Origin: Paenibacillus tianjinensis
Lineage (GTDB): Bacteria; Bacillota; Bacilli; Paenibacillales; Paenibacillaceae
NCBI RefSeq assembly: GCF_017086365.1
Contig: NZ_CP070969.1
Location: 4,154,001-4,218,000 of the forward strand
Length of the DNA stretch: 64,000 nucleotides
Reading direction: 5' to 3'
Shown here: positions 52,492 through 60,381 of the stretch, in pieces
Layout of the letters: each line of letters begins with the position of its first letter
Numbering within the stretch: position 1 is the first letter of the stretch
Program-made: the position numbers and the translations under genes
The notes under the pieces: generated by a model
Told to the model about the DNA's origin: nothing
What the model saw: the letters and a program-made list of their open reading frames with translations, nothing else
Databases searched by the model: none

Positions 52492-52860
52492 TTAGCAAAA
52501 CGTCCCAATGTTCCGTCTGACGGTAAAATTGTTACTATTTAATTCCTCAATTAATTGTTCAACACTTATGTTCCCACTATATTTATTCTTAATGCCTTCA
52601 ATCAAAACATTCAAAGCTTTATCTGGTTTACTCTTCTTTGTTTCAGGCTCTTTTACCAATACATACTTAGTCAAACCGCCAGCCAATTCCTCAACATTGA
52701 TTTCGTACCCAGCAACATACATCTCCTGGATTCTTGCACTGTATCGCAGAGCGACCTTGACCAAATCCACATTGGTTACACCGTTGTTTCCGGCAGACCG
52801 CAGCAGATTCAGGATCTTTAGTCTCTGTGATTCAGTTCTTACTTTAGTTTCAGAATCCAT
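52492..52860 (-). CDS. winged-helix protein, 122 aa
   Basis: Start MDSETKVRTESQRLKILNLL chosen for AGGAGG; helix-turn-helix at about 12-50 (SAGNNGVTNVDLVKVALRYS), wing YEINVEELAGGLTKYVL and a C-terminal helix pair. Looks like a DNA-binding replication or regulatory factor. Confidence 0.72.
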   Translation of the reverse strand: MDSETKVRTESQRLKILNLLRSAGNNGVTNVDLVKVALRYSARIQEMYVAGYEINVEELAGGLTKYVLVKEPETKKSKPDKALNVLIEGIKNKYSGNISVEQLIEELNSNNFTVRRNIGTFC

Positions 52861-52861
52861 G

Positions 52862-53152
52862 TTAAACCTCCTGTAATTTCTTTTTCTTATTTGCTCTGCC
52901 TTTTGCAAGATTAGCAGCCAACTCAGCTCTACGTTCATCGCTCATTGTTCGTTTTGAATCACTCTTTTTACGGAATGAAACTTGTTCATAATCAACTTTA
53001 TAATATTTATTCCCTTCTGAATCTGTTTTGTAAGCTTCGAACCCTGCTTTCTCCATGCGAGTTTGGAGCTTTCCAGAAGCGCAATAGATAACCCACTGAT
53101 CTTCTGCGTCCGAAATTCTAATAACCGTTTCGCGTTCTTCCGCCAATGCCAT
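52862..53152 (-). CDS. hypothetical basic protein, 96 aa
   Basis: Begins MALAEERETVIRISDAEDQW. Alpha/beta N-terminal domain, then the basic tail RRAELAANLAKGRANKKKK, which could bind nucleic acid. Unknown. Confidence 0.7.
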   Translation of the reverse strand: MALAEERETVIRISDAEDQWVIYCASGKLQTRMEKAGFEAYKTDSEGNKYYKVDYEQVSFRKKSDSKRTMSDERRAELAANLAKGRANKKKKLQEV

Positions 53153-53155
53153 TTA

Positions 53156-53443
53156 TTATTTCCCACTTTCATATGTATGTTTGAGTTTACCTAAAAGGTC
53201 ATAGACTTCAAGTATCTTTGCATATTCTGGACATCTGCTATATGATTCTCCAACACAAATTGATTCTCTAAATTTAAAAGAGTCATTGATATGTGAATGG
53301 TTTACTTCGTTTACCACTTCACCGTTTTCTGTTAATTTATAATTATATTTACTGTTCCAGCAGTTATTCTTATCATCCCAGTTTTTTAATAAATGATATG
53401 TTTTACCATTGTCACATTTTATATAGTCACTATCTCTAATCAG
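53156..53443 (-). CDS. hypothetical protein, 95 aa, probable CTG start
   Basis: A 95-codon open frame without any ATG, GTG or TTG near its 5' end. CTG lies ten bases after AAAGGTG. The product LIRDSDYIKCDNGKTYHLLK... has normal phage composition, fills an otherwise empty 369-base gap and ends in tandem TAA just before the next start. Function unknown; Cys at 10, 28, 63 and 71 could bind metal. Confidence 0.6.
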   Translation of the reverse strand: MIRDSDYIKCDNGKTYHLLKNWDDKNNCWNSKYNYKLTENGEVVNEVNHSHINDSFKFRESICVGESYSRCPEYAKILEVYDLLGKLKHTYESGK

Positions 53444-53494
53444 TTCTGACTCACACCTTTCTTCATAAAAGTTTTATTTCATCGTACTTTTCAT

Positions 53495-53516
53495 TGATAA
53501 AACCCTTATTTATCAA
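53495..53516. repeat. dyad repeat
   Basis: TGATAAAA-N6-TTTATCAA. A second copy lies 11 bases away at 53463-53484, the only close pair in the window. Confidence 0.75.
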
Positions 53517-53521
53517 TTATT

Positions 53522-53845
53522 TTATAATTGTGCAGAAACTAAAGTGTCTATACTAACTATGCATCTCATCAATTCTTTTCTATTAATTCTTGTTTTATTT
53601 AACTCAGTTGAAATCAATTTTAGAATATCATATATATCATTGAATGTACTCCGGTTGTCATCTAGACTCATCTCATAACTTAATAAATCACTATATACTC
53701 TCAATTTATTACCATCTGCTTCTTCAATCAACTCCCTAAATACAGCAGACATATCATATCCCATATGTATTTTTACTAATTCAATAAGTTCGTCATTATG
53801 TTTAGTTATTTCCGTTTCACCATTTAGCAGATTAATGATTTTCAT
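53522..53845 (-). CDS. hypothetical helical protein, paralogue of the 32876 gene
   Basis: 107 aa. Aligns end to end by eye with the 32876 protein (HMGYDMSAVFRELIEEAD, YSDLLSYE, NKTRINRKELM). Helical. One small gene away from the methyltransferase at 54058, mirroring the other copy's place beside a methyltransferase. Confidence 0.75.
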   Translation of the reverse strand: MKIINLLNGETEITKHNDELIELVKIHMGYDMSAVFRELIEEADGNKLRVYSDLLSYEMSLDDNRSTFNDIYDILKLISTELNKTRINRKELMRCIVSIDTLVSAQL

Positions 53846-54056
53846 TATTTACTTCCTCTAAGTCATACAGCACCCATCCAATATCATAAGACCCCTTATT
53901 TCGTTTAACACAGTCTTTAATGACTGACCTAAAATCAACACCAACATTAAAAAATTTCTGAAGGTTGGTGTTGAATTTATCTAATTTTAATTTTCCATCA
54001 AGGTATTTTAAATATTGCTTTGATATATATTGAGTTTGCGCATAGGATAGTTGCAT
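53832..54056 (-). CDS. hypothetical basic protein, 74 aa
   Basis: Begins MQLSYAQTQYISKQYLKYLD. Helical and basic. Overlaps the next gene by 14 bases and follows the methyltransferase by one. Unknown. Confidence 0.65.
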   Translation of the reverse strand: MQLSYAQTQYISKQYLKYLDGKLKLDKFNTNLQKFFNVGVDFRSVIKDCVKRNKGSYDIGWVLYDLEEVNNENH

Positions 54057-54057
54057 T

Positions 54058-54861
54058 TTAATTCTCCTTTTGGATTATTTCGATGTCACCTTTTTCATTA
54101 TATGTGCTTTCAAGTCTTTGGTTTGCTAATTCTATGTATTTATGTTCCTTTTCAAATCCTATAAAATATCTTTTATTATGTTTAGCCATGATTGCCGTAG
54201 TCCCACTACCCATAAACGGATCTAGAACTATGTCTTCTTCATTACTATATCCTCGAATTAATCTATCAACCAATTTCTCTGGTTTAGGTGAGGGATGACC
54301 ATTTTTTGCCCCACCAGTCAAACGTGCAACATTCCAAACATCCAATGGTCTTCTTCCAAGCGGGTGTGGTGTTGTCACTGTAACATGTCCGTTTTTATGT
54401 TTTTTCGTTCTCTTTCCTTCCCAAATCACACCGTCTCTCATTTCATCTAAATTGAATGTGAAGTTTTTACCTTTGCTAAAACAAAATAGAGGTTCGTATC
54501 CCATAGATAGTTTTTTTGTAGCCATTCTTTGGCCGTTATCATAGCTCCAGATAATTCTATTTTGAATTACAAAGTGTTCTCTAAGAATCATTTCTATGTC
54601 AGCCATAAATGTTTGAGAACACCAAACAAATCCACATGCATCATCAGACATTACTCTAGCAATTTCACTAACCCATTTCTTACACCATTCTAGATAGTTT
54701 TTTGCATTATCCCATGTATCCCACTCCGCTATATCTATATTATATGGTGGGTCCGCAATGACTAATTTTACAGATTTTTCTGGAATAAATTTCATGCCCT
54801 CAATGCAGTCTATTTGATAGATTCTATTTAGTTCCATGCTTCCCAATAGTTTTTTACTCAA
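54058..54861 (-). CDS. DNA methyltransferase, N6-adenine type (DPPY)
   Basis: 267 aa. Motif IV IADPPYNIDIAEWDTWDN, SAM motif DPFMGSGTTAIMA with FIGFEKEH. Beta class. DPPY favours adenine methylation. Its first residues match those of the 34466 enzyme almost exactly. No restriction endonuclease nearby. Confidence 0.93.
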   Translation of the reverse strand: MSKKLLGSMELNRIYQIDCIEGMKFIPEKSVKLVIADPPYNIDIAEWDTWDNAKNYLEWCKKWVSEIARVMSDDACGFVWCSQTFMADIEMILREHFVIQNRIIWSYDNGQRMATKKLSMGYEPLFCFSKGKNFTFNLDEMRDGVIWEGKRTKKHKNGHVTVTTPHPLGRRPLDVWNVARLTGGAKNGHPSPKPEKLVDRLIRGYSNEEDIVLDPFMGSGTTAIMAKHNKRYFIGFEKEHKYIELANQRLESTYNEKGDIEIIQKEN

Positions 54862-54919
54862 ATTATCACTTCTCCTATGTATTTTTATTTTTATAATTCC
54901 TAATAAAATGATGAATTTA

Positions 54920-55204
54920 TCAAATCTTTAATTGCATATTATACTTTTTAATTCTTTCTTTCAGTGTCTTACTATTACATTCACCAGCAAATACATAAGG
55001 ATATGTATTCTTACCTTGTTTAATCAACTCTTTAATTGATGCACCTTTCTTTTGTATAATGAATTCTTCAAAAGCAGACTCATTAGCACGTTCCCAAAAC
55101 CAAATAAATTCATCGTTATACTCTGTTCCACCATATATTTTAAAATTTTCACGAGGAGATTCTTTGCTAATCCATTCCTGACCAAAATCTATAGTGATGC
55201 TCAT
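54920..55204 (-). CDS. hypothetical protein, 94 aa
   Basis: Begins MSITIDFGQEWISKESPREN. Alpha/beta soluble protein. Unknown. Confidence 0.65.
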   Translation of the reverse strand: MSITIDFGQEWISKESPRENFKIYGGTEYNDEFIWFWERANESAFEEFIIQKKGASIKELIKQGKNTYPYVFAGECNSKTLKERIKKYNMQLKI

Positions 55205-55241
55205 CTTACAATCCTCCTTTCTTGATCAAAGATCCATTTCA

Positions 55242-55607
55242 TTAAACATTCATTACATGAATTGCTCTACCCATAACTATTTCTATTGGTCTCTCAAAAT
55301 GAACCATAGTACTCATGTCTTTAAAATATTTAATTTGACAGTTTGCTTCAGCAAAAATAGCATCATGAATTTCAGATTTATAAACCACCTTATTTTTCAG
55401 ATCATAAATGTGTGCTCTAAAAAACAAAGCGTCCACATAACCATTCAACTCTCCATTTTCATCATATGTATCGCTATGTGGATACATATGGATAATACAA
55501 TTGTCAAGTTTTAATGAAAATGGCAGCTCCTTGCTCTCGGTATATCGTGAAAATGTTTCTTTAATATAATTTTCTGATTCTTTATATAGTGGTACTTCTA
55601 CTTTCAT
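55242..55607 (-). CDS. hypothetical protein, 121 aa
   Basis: Begins MKVEVPLYKESENYIKETFS. Beta-rich with a charged N-terminal helix. Unknown. Confidence 0.7.
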   Translation of the reverse strand: MKVEVPLYKESENYIKETFSRYTESKELPFSLKLDNCIIHMYPHSDTYDENGELNGYVDALFFRAHIYDLKNKVVYKSEIHDAIFAEANCQIKYFKDMSTMVHFERPIEIVMGRAIHVMNV

Positions 55608-55635
55608 TTTTATTCCTCCTTCATAGTTTTTTATC

Positions 55636-55797
55636 TTAGCGTGTTCTAAACGGATTTCTATCTTTCTTTACTAGGTCATTATTGATCACCTGAATAATCT
55701 CATTAATCTTCATCATAATTTCAATATTATTAGGTGGTCTGCTGGTCTGTCTGTCTCCGTCATCAGATTCAATTACTCGTTTTAGATAATCAATCAA
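55636..55797 (-). CDS. hypothetical helical protein, 53 aa
   Basis: Start uncertain: TTG at 55797 follows GGTGG and overlaps the zinc-ribbon gene end; ATG at 55815 is the alternative. Helical with a basic end (DLVKKDRNPFRTR). Unknown. Confidence 0.55.
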   Translation of the reverse strand: MIDYLKRVIESDDGDRQTSRPPNNIEIMMKINEIIQVINNDLVKKDRNPFRTR

Positions 55798-55966
55798 TGA
55801 ACCCACCATCCCCATATTTATTCTTATAATATTCCTTACCACTCATTTCCCTTGGAGTTGATTTCCCACATCTCAAGCATCTGCTCAATGTTTCTGAATT
55901 ATATATTTCTTCTCCGCATTTAGAACATACTTCATTACCAAAACCAAAATCTTTATCGATGTCCAT
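55790..55966 (-). CDS. zinc-ribbon protein, 58 aa
   Basis: ATG start after AGAGGTG. CSKCGEE and CLRCGKS make a four-Cys zinc ribbon; the rest is charged. Common phage type. Confidence 0.75.
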   Translation of the reverse strand: MDIDKDFGFGNEVCSKCGEEIYNSETLSRCLRCGKSTPREMSGKEYYKNKYGDGGFID

Positions 55967-55998
55967 GATTCACCTCTTTATAACGAAATACGTTTTTA

Positions 55999-56295
55999 TT
56001 AAAACATTGACCGTTCTTCTAATCTCTTCAGCAGTTCAGGAACAATAACATTTTTAAGTGACCAATCATAGGTAGACTCGTACTCTCTTCTACAATTTTT
56101 CAGATTGTTTTCTACACTATATACAAGTGCCTCAAGGCAAAGTTTGCTGGTCAACGCCCTGAATCCATCAGTATTTGCTCGAACGGATTTGTATTCTTCC
56201 AATGAAACAGAACTATCTCTTAACTTCTCTACATCTACCTCAATGCCATTAATTGTTACGTGAGGATCAGATTTTCTTCCAGGAATTTTAATCAT
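55999..56295 (-). CDS. hypothetical protein, 98 aa
   Basis: Begins MIKIPGRKSDPHVTINGIEV. Short strand then helices. Four bases from the next gene. Unknown. Confidence 0.7.
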   Translation of the reverse strand: MIKIPGRKSDPHVTINGIEVDVEKLRDSSVSLEEYKSVRANTDGFRALTSKLCLEALVYSVENNLKNCRREYESTYDWSLKNVIVPELLKRLEERSMF

Positions 56296-56298
56296 TGT

Positions 56299-56658
56299 TT
56301 ATTCTCCTCTCATATTGACAATATCAAAATACTTATGAATTGTTTCCTCGTTAGTTCCAACAACTCCATCAATCACATAATCACCATTTTGATTAACTTT
56401 GGTTATTTCTAGCCGCTGACCTTTTCGAAAATTATTCATACAGTCTTCTTTAGCCTCTAGAATCATTCCAACTTCTAACTTTGGTAAGAGTTTACTCAAC
56501 TCATCAATCAATTCTCCAACCTTAAGTCCAAATTCCTTACGTGCCTCAAGCGATGCAGCAATGACATGATTAACGTCCATATTTTTATTTTTGATGTCGT
56601 TAATCATGTCCTCGACCGATGTTTCTGATATGTATTTGATAGTTTTAAGTCTGTTCAT
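56299..56658 (-). CDS. hypothetical protein, 119 aa
   Basis: Helical N-terminal 75 residues, then a beta module (MILEAKEDCMNNFRKGQRLE) like a small KOW/SH3 barrel. Unknown; may bind RNA or protein. Confidence 0.7.
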   Translation of the reverse strand: MNRLKTIKYISETSVEDMINDIKNKNMDVNHVIAASLEARKEFGLKVGELIDELSKLLPKLEVGMILEAKEDCMNNFRKGQRLEITKVNQNGDYVIDGVVGTNEETIHKYFDIVNMRGE

Positions 56659-56660
56659 TA

Positions 56661-56867
56661 TTAATCCTCAGTGACTAAAGCTAACTCTTCATGATTAAAA
56701 AAATCTTTCATTTTTTTATTAATTTTAGTAAGAGAAAATTCTACTGCATAATCGTAATGATCGCTATCTTCATCAATAATGTATCCAGTCATTCCTGTGA
56801 TCCCCAAATTCTCCGCATAACTAGTTTCAAGTAACAATACTTTTGATCCTACCTCAAATTTATCCAT
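56661..56867 (-). CDS. KOW/SH3-like small protein, 68 aa
   Basis: Start MDKFEVGSKVLLLETSYAEN with AAGGAGG upstream. Beta barrel pattern VGSKVLLLE... as in KOW domains. Second such module in adjacent genes. Confidence 0.65.
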   Translation of the reverse strand: MDKFEVGSKVLLLETSYAENLGITGMTGYIIDEDSDHYDYAVEFSLTKINKKMKDFFNHEELALVTED

Positions 56868-56914
56868 TAAACATCCTCCTTTGATTTCTTCATAAATTAA
56901 CAGTTTTATCAAAT

Positions 56915-57058
56915 CTATTCTTCATCCATCTTCTTTTCTACATAGTCCAAAATGTCCTTCGTCTTGTCTCTAAGTTCTAACAAATCACTATATGTATAAT
57001 CTCCACTTGCAACAATATCCAGGACTTCTTTGTAAATTTCTAAATTAATCGGGAACAT
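56915..57058 (-). CDS. hypothetical acidic protein, 47 aa
   Basis: ATG start after AAGGATG. Two helices (LEIYKEVLDIVASGDYTYSD, then acidic). Unknown. Confidence 0.6.
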   Translation of the reverse strand: MFPINLEIYKEVLDIVASGDYTYSDLLELRDKTKDILDYVEKKMDEE

Positions 57059-57073
57059 AAATGCCACATCCTT

Positions 57074-57616
57074 TTAATTTAATGGTTGTTCGTTCTCCGT
57101 TTCGATAATATTCTTGATGATCTTTACTGCTTTATCGAATTCATAATTGATGACTTGGTAGTCAAAGCGTTTCTTGGCAAATTTGATTCCATCAGTTGTT
57201 ACTCGACTAAGAATCTTGTCAACACTATCGCCGCGTTCATGCATACGTCTCATGCGAGTCTTTTTGTCTACTTTGATGTAGATTGTGATGAATTCAATAT
57301 CTGTGATTTTCTCTTTCAAATCCTTAATTCCATCAGGGTCACAAACATAAATAAGGTTCGGCGTATTATAAATCTGTTCCTTCGTGCTAAAATAATGATT
57401 GCCCTCAATCAAGCTGTAAGCAGCTACTTCGCCGTTTCTCTCGAACTGCTCATATTCATCTACTGTGCAGAACATATGCCCATATTCGCCCTCGTAGCGC
57501 GGCTGGCGCGTAGTATATGACTGAAGGATATTGTAACTATACTTTTCTAATGCTTTAGCAATTTCTGTTTTGCCTGAACCGCTGTAACCCATGAGTACAA
57601 AGCACTTTTTTTTCAT
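57074..57616 (-). CDS. guanylate kinase-like enzyme
   Basis: 180 aa. P-loop LMGYSGSGKTEIA, GMP loop SYTTRQPRYEGEYGHMFC and basic lid KKTRMRRMHERGD. Phosphorylates (d)GMP to (d)GDP, adding to the nucleotide supply; a DNA-modifying relative (deoxynucleotide monophosphate kinase) is possible. Overlaps the 3D gene by four bases. Confidence 0.88.
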   Translation of the reverse strand: MKKKCFVLMGYSGSGKTEIAKALEKYSYNILQSYTTRQPRYEGEYGHMFCTVDEYEQFERNGEVAAYSLIEGNHYFSTKEQIYNTPNLIYVCDPDGIKDLKEKITDIEFITIYIKVDKKTRMRRMHERGDSVDKILSRVTTDGIKFAKKRFDYQVINYEFDKAVKIIKNIIETENEQPLN

Positions 57617-58170
57617 TTCTTCTTCTCTCCCATCTTGATAACCTTGACTTTAACATCGTATTTTCTTCCAAACTGTCTTGCTTCTTTTAAATCTTCAATG
57701 AACAAATCTAATTTGTAACCAATTATTGCACTTCCTGTATCTTCCACGACGCGCTCCCCAACTCCATCTATGTAAAGTACTGTGCCGAAAGGGAACAAGC
57801 TAACATCGGCAGATACAGTACGACCTTCCTTTGTCATTCGCCCCGATGCTGTACGACCATAGTCTTTATCGCCCTTTACTTTGTTCGTGGACTCTTTTCC
57901 GTTTGTATATGCAGAAATTTCAAATTTTAACCATTCAGATTCTTCTTTTTTACTTTCTATTGCCTTCACTTCTTCTTTTTTATTAGTTGATGCAACTTGC
58001 ATAATATGATATTTTGCTTCCTGTCTCTCGTCATTCCTAACTGCTTCGGCAATTTTATATGTATCATTCGTCTTTTTCATTTCTTCGATTAGGTTCACAT
58101 TCTGAATCGGCTCAAATGTTAAAACCGGATGTGAAAACAAATACAAAGATAGGATAGCTTCCTGTAGCAT
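57613..58170 (-). CDS. 3D-domain protein (MltA/YorM-like)
   Basis: 185 aa. After an N-terminal hydrophobic stretch and a Lys-rich linker the 3D domain runs from about 95: AYTNGKESTNK, GRTASGRMTKEGRTVSADVS, VEDTGSAI and LDLFIEDLKEARQFG, holding the three catalytic Asp. Such domains cleave peptidoglycan glycan strands. SPbeta has a similar protein (YorM) in its replication region. The second of two close ATGs is used. Confidence 0.85.
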   Translation of the reverse strand: MLQEAILSLYLFSHPVLTFEPIQNVNLIEEMKKTNDTYKIAEAVRNDERQEAKYHIMQVASTNKKEEVKAIESKKEESEWLKFEISAYTNGKESTNKVKGDKDYGRTASGRMTKEGRTVSADVSLFPFGTVLYIDGVGERVVEDTGSAIIGYKLDLFIEDLKEARQFGRKYDVKVKVIKMGEKKK

Positions 58171-58242
58171 CATGACCTCCACATTTTAGATATAGCCCCA
58201 CATTTTACTGTGAGGCTATGTATTTTTATTTACTTAAATTTG

Positions 58243-58264
58243 ATCAAATCTGTCTTTTATTAAA
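58243..58264. repeat. dyad repeat before the 3D gene promoter region
   Basis: TGATCAAA-N6-TTTTATTA in the 110-bp gap between the ATPase and the 3D gene. A hairpin (AGCCTCACA / TGTGGGGCT) lies beside it. Confidence 0.7.
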
Positions 58265-58280
58265 ACTCAATATGTATTAC

Positions 58281-59420
58281 TTATTTTGTTTCCTTAATGA
58301 ATTTAAGGGCTTCTTCCAATTTTTCTACGTCTTCAGCTTTCCGATAATTAGGAGATCCTAATAGTTCAGTAAACTTAGGAACCACTTTTTCTTTCAGATC
58401 ATTTGAAGTGAATCGTTTTGTTTCAGCGTCTATCTGTGCGATTAAATCTTCAGCGTTAGCTGTTTTATCTTCGGCTTCTGCGAATTCTTTTGCTTTTTCT
58501 TCTCGATTAATAATCTCTTCAGATTTAATATCTTCAAACGATTTATTTACATTCCCGATTTGTCCTTCAACGGCTTCCTTAAATACTTTAAAGAAGTTTT
58601 CTGCGCCATATTCTACTTTTTCAGGAAGGTTAGTAAAACGCCCCCCTGCAATACTGATGTAATTCGAAGGTCTAAAATACATCTGCACTTCTGTTGTATG
58701 GAAATTGGATGCAATTTCTTTGCCTTTTTTAGTTTTTTCGTTTTCTTCGATAACCTCACCTTTTTTATCTGTTACTTTCACCTCTGTATGCAAACAGCAA
58801 ATAAGATCGGCTTGAGATTCAAATACTTTTTTACCTGTCGCATTCATCATAAGTTCGAGTGAATTGTATTTCACTCCATCAATTGTTGTAACTTCCTTTT
58901 CTTTTGTCCAGCAAATATAGATGAATCCAATTCCGATTTTAGTTAGGATATCAAATTGTTTTGCAAGTTCGGTTTGAAGCAAAATATAGCCATTCTCGTT
59001 GGTGGATTGAGTGATATCTTGCAAACTAGTAAATTTTTTACCATATTTTTTACTGCACAGCTCAATGATGTAATCTGAGCAATTTTCAATGCATCGGTCT
59101 ACGGTGTCAATACCAATAAGCTTAGTAACAGATCCTGTTTTAGCCTCTTCTACAAGCCCCCTAACAATCTCGTTTTTAAAGTATTCCCAAGGCTTCTCTT
59201 GGTCATATAGAGCGATTGTATTTCTCAAGTGCCACGATTTTTCTCCGGGCTCAAAAGCGATGTGGAGATCAGCTTCTGGCTCATTTGGATAATGTAATTC
59301 AGTTAATTCTTTGTAGAGTCGAGTTTTACCACCTTTGTAACCAGAAGCAATAATCGTTTTATAAGATTGCAAATCTACCTTGGGAATATTAGTACGAACA
59401 TTTTTGCGAAATCCAGCCAT
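58281..59420 (-). CDS. P-loop ATPase, Sak4/AAA_24-like recombination protein
   Basis: 379 aa. Walker A ASGYKGGKTRLYKEL near 25, Walker B KLIGIDTVDR near 105, then sensor-like and RecA-fold beta strands; an acidic Lys/Glu linker precedes a helical C-terminus. Related phage proteins (AAA_24, YorG-like) act in single-strand annealing or replication. Directly after the SSB-like gene apart from a homing nuclease. Confidence 0.82.
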   Translation of the reverse strand: MAGFRKNVRTNIPKVDLQSYKTIIASGYKGGKTRLYKELTELHYPNEPEADLHIAFEPGEKSWHLRNTIALYDQEKPWEYFKNEIVRGLVEEAKTGSVTKLIGIDTVDRCIENCSDYIIELCSKKYGKKFTSLQDITQSTNENGYILLQTELAKQFDILTKIGIGFIYICWTKEKEVTTIDGVKYNSLELMMNATGKKVFESQADLICCLHTEVKVTDKKGEVIEENEKTKKGKEIASNFHTTEVQMYFRPSNYISIAGGRFTNLPEKVEYGAENFFKVFKEAVEGQIGNVNKSFEDIKSEEIINREEKAKEFAEAEDKTANAEDLIAQIDAETKRFTSNDLKEKVVPKFTELLGSPNYRKAEDVEKLEEALKFIKETK

Positions 59421-60269
59421 TTATTTATTCTCCTTTTTCCATCTTTGATTTTTAACAATTTTATTTATGCAACTCGTACCCACATTAAACATCTTAGACA
59501 ATTCAGTTATTGTTTTTCCATTAGAATATAATATCCTAATATCATCAGCGCGCTTTTGAGTCATCTTTATTCTAGAATACTTCTTGCATTCAATAGCCCC
59601 TCCAGTAACACTTTTCCATGTTTCTCCGTCTCTGATACTGGCTATGGCTGGACTTGAAACTTTAAACTTTTTTGCTATTGACGCTAATGGATAAGAATCT
59701 TTTAGCATCTTGATTATTTCGATTACATTATTAACTGTTAACTTAGAACAATGATTATCTTCGCCTTTGGGATGTGATTCGCTCATATTCTGTCTGGCTT
59801 TAATGCTCCTTACTCTGCCTTTATTAGCTATGCTAATCTTCATTCTTGTATCATTAGAATGTGTTTTTCCGAAGAATGAGTTGTTTTTACCAGTACAGTC
59901 ATAATGGTTTAAACTCATTTTCTTTCTTGTTTCATCGCTATGTATCGTACGTCCATTCACATCGGCAACCAACATATTATATCCATGTTCAGAGTCACCA
60001 GTGTTTAAAGCGTATATCCAAAGATTTTCTCGATACACTAACTCTTCCTTGTCTTTAACTATTTCTAACAACTCTATATGGAATTTTTCTTTCCCATATT
60101 TATTCCATGCAAATTGTAAGTGCGCATTTCGATGGCGATTAGATTTAAGATCTGCTTTATGAGTCCTCCATCTTACAGCTACATTAATTGACGAACCAAT
60201 ATATATTTTTTCTCTTTTAAGTTCATCTTTTCTTACAATAGCATATATTCCGCTGACGTTTAGGTTCAA
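59421..60269 (-). CDS. GIY-YIG homing endonuclease
   Basis: 282 aa, TTG start after GGAGG. GIY-YIG core: SGIYAIVRKDELKREKIYIG, with Arg in RWRTHKADLKSNRHR and Glu in ELVYRENLWI; then NUMOD3-type repeats (KTHSNDTRMKISIANKG) and two helix-turn-helix parts. Splits the SSB-like and Sak4-like genes, a typical intergenic homing site. Confidence 0.93.
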   Translation of the reverse strand: MNLNVSGIYAIVRKDELKREKIYIGSSINVAVRWRTHKADLKSNRHRNAHLQFAWNKYGKEKFHIELLEIVKDKEELVYRENLWIYALNTGDSEHGYNMLVADVNGRTIHSDETRKKMSLNHYDCTGKNNSFFGKTHSNDTRMKISIANKGRVRSIKARQNMSESHPKGEDNHCSKLTVNNVIEIIKMLKDSYPLASIAKKFKVSSPAIASIRDGETWKSVTGGAIECKKYSRIKMTQKRADDIRILYSNGKTITELSKMFNVGTSCINKIVKNQRWKKENK

Positions 60270-60309
60270 TCATCCTCCAATCTGCACTCCCTTGAAAAAT
60301 TTGTAGTTT

Positions 60310-60344
60310 ACCGTTGACCTATTTTTGATTTATAGGCCAACGGT
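60310..60344 (-). promoter_or_regulatory. long perfect hairpin upstream of the homing nuclease
   Basis: ACCGTTGACCTAT pairs with ATAGGCCAACGGT (one G-U pair). There is no T tract. Homing nuclease genes are often held back by such structures at the level of translation. Confidence 0.6.
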
Positions 60345-60381
60345 TTAAATATTTTCTCTCTAACTGTTCAACTAATCATTC

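Noticed and set aside
57086..57520. 144-codon plus-strand frame
   Set aside because: Lies opposite the guanylate-kinase gene, no ribosome site; an antisense shadow. The same holds for other long plus-strand frames such as 61387, 49277 and 31339.
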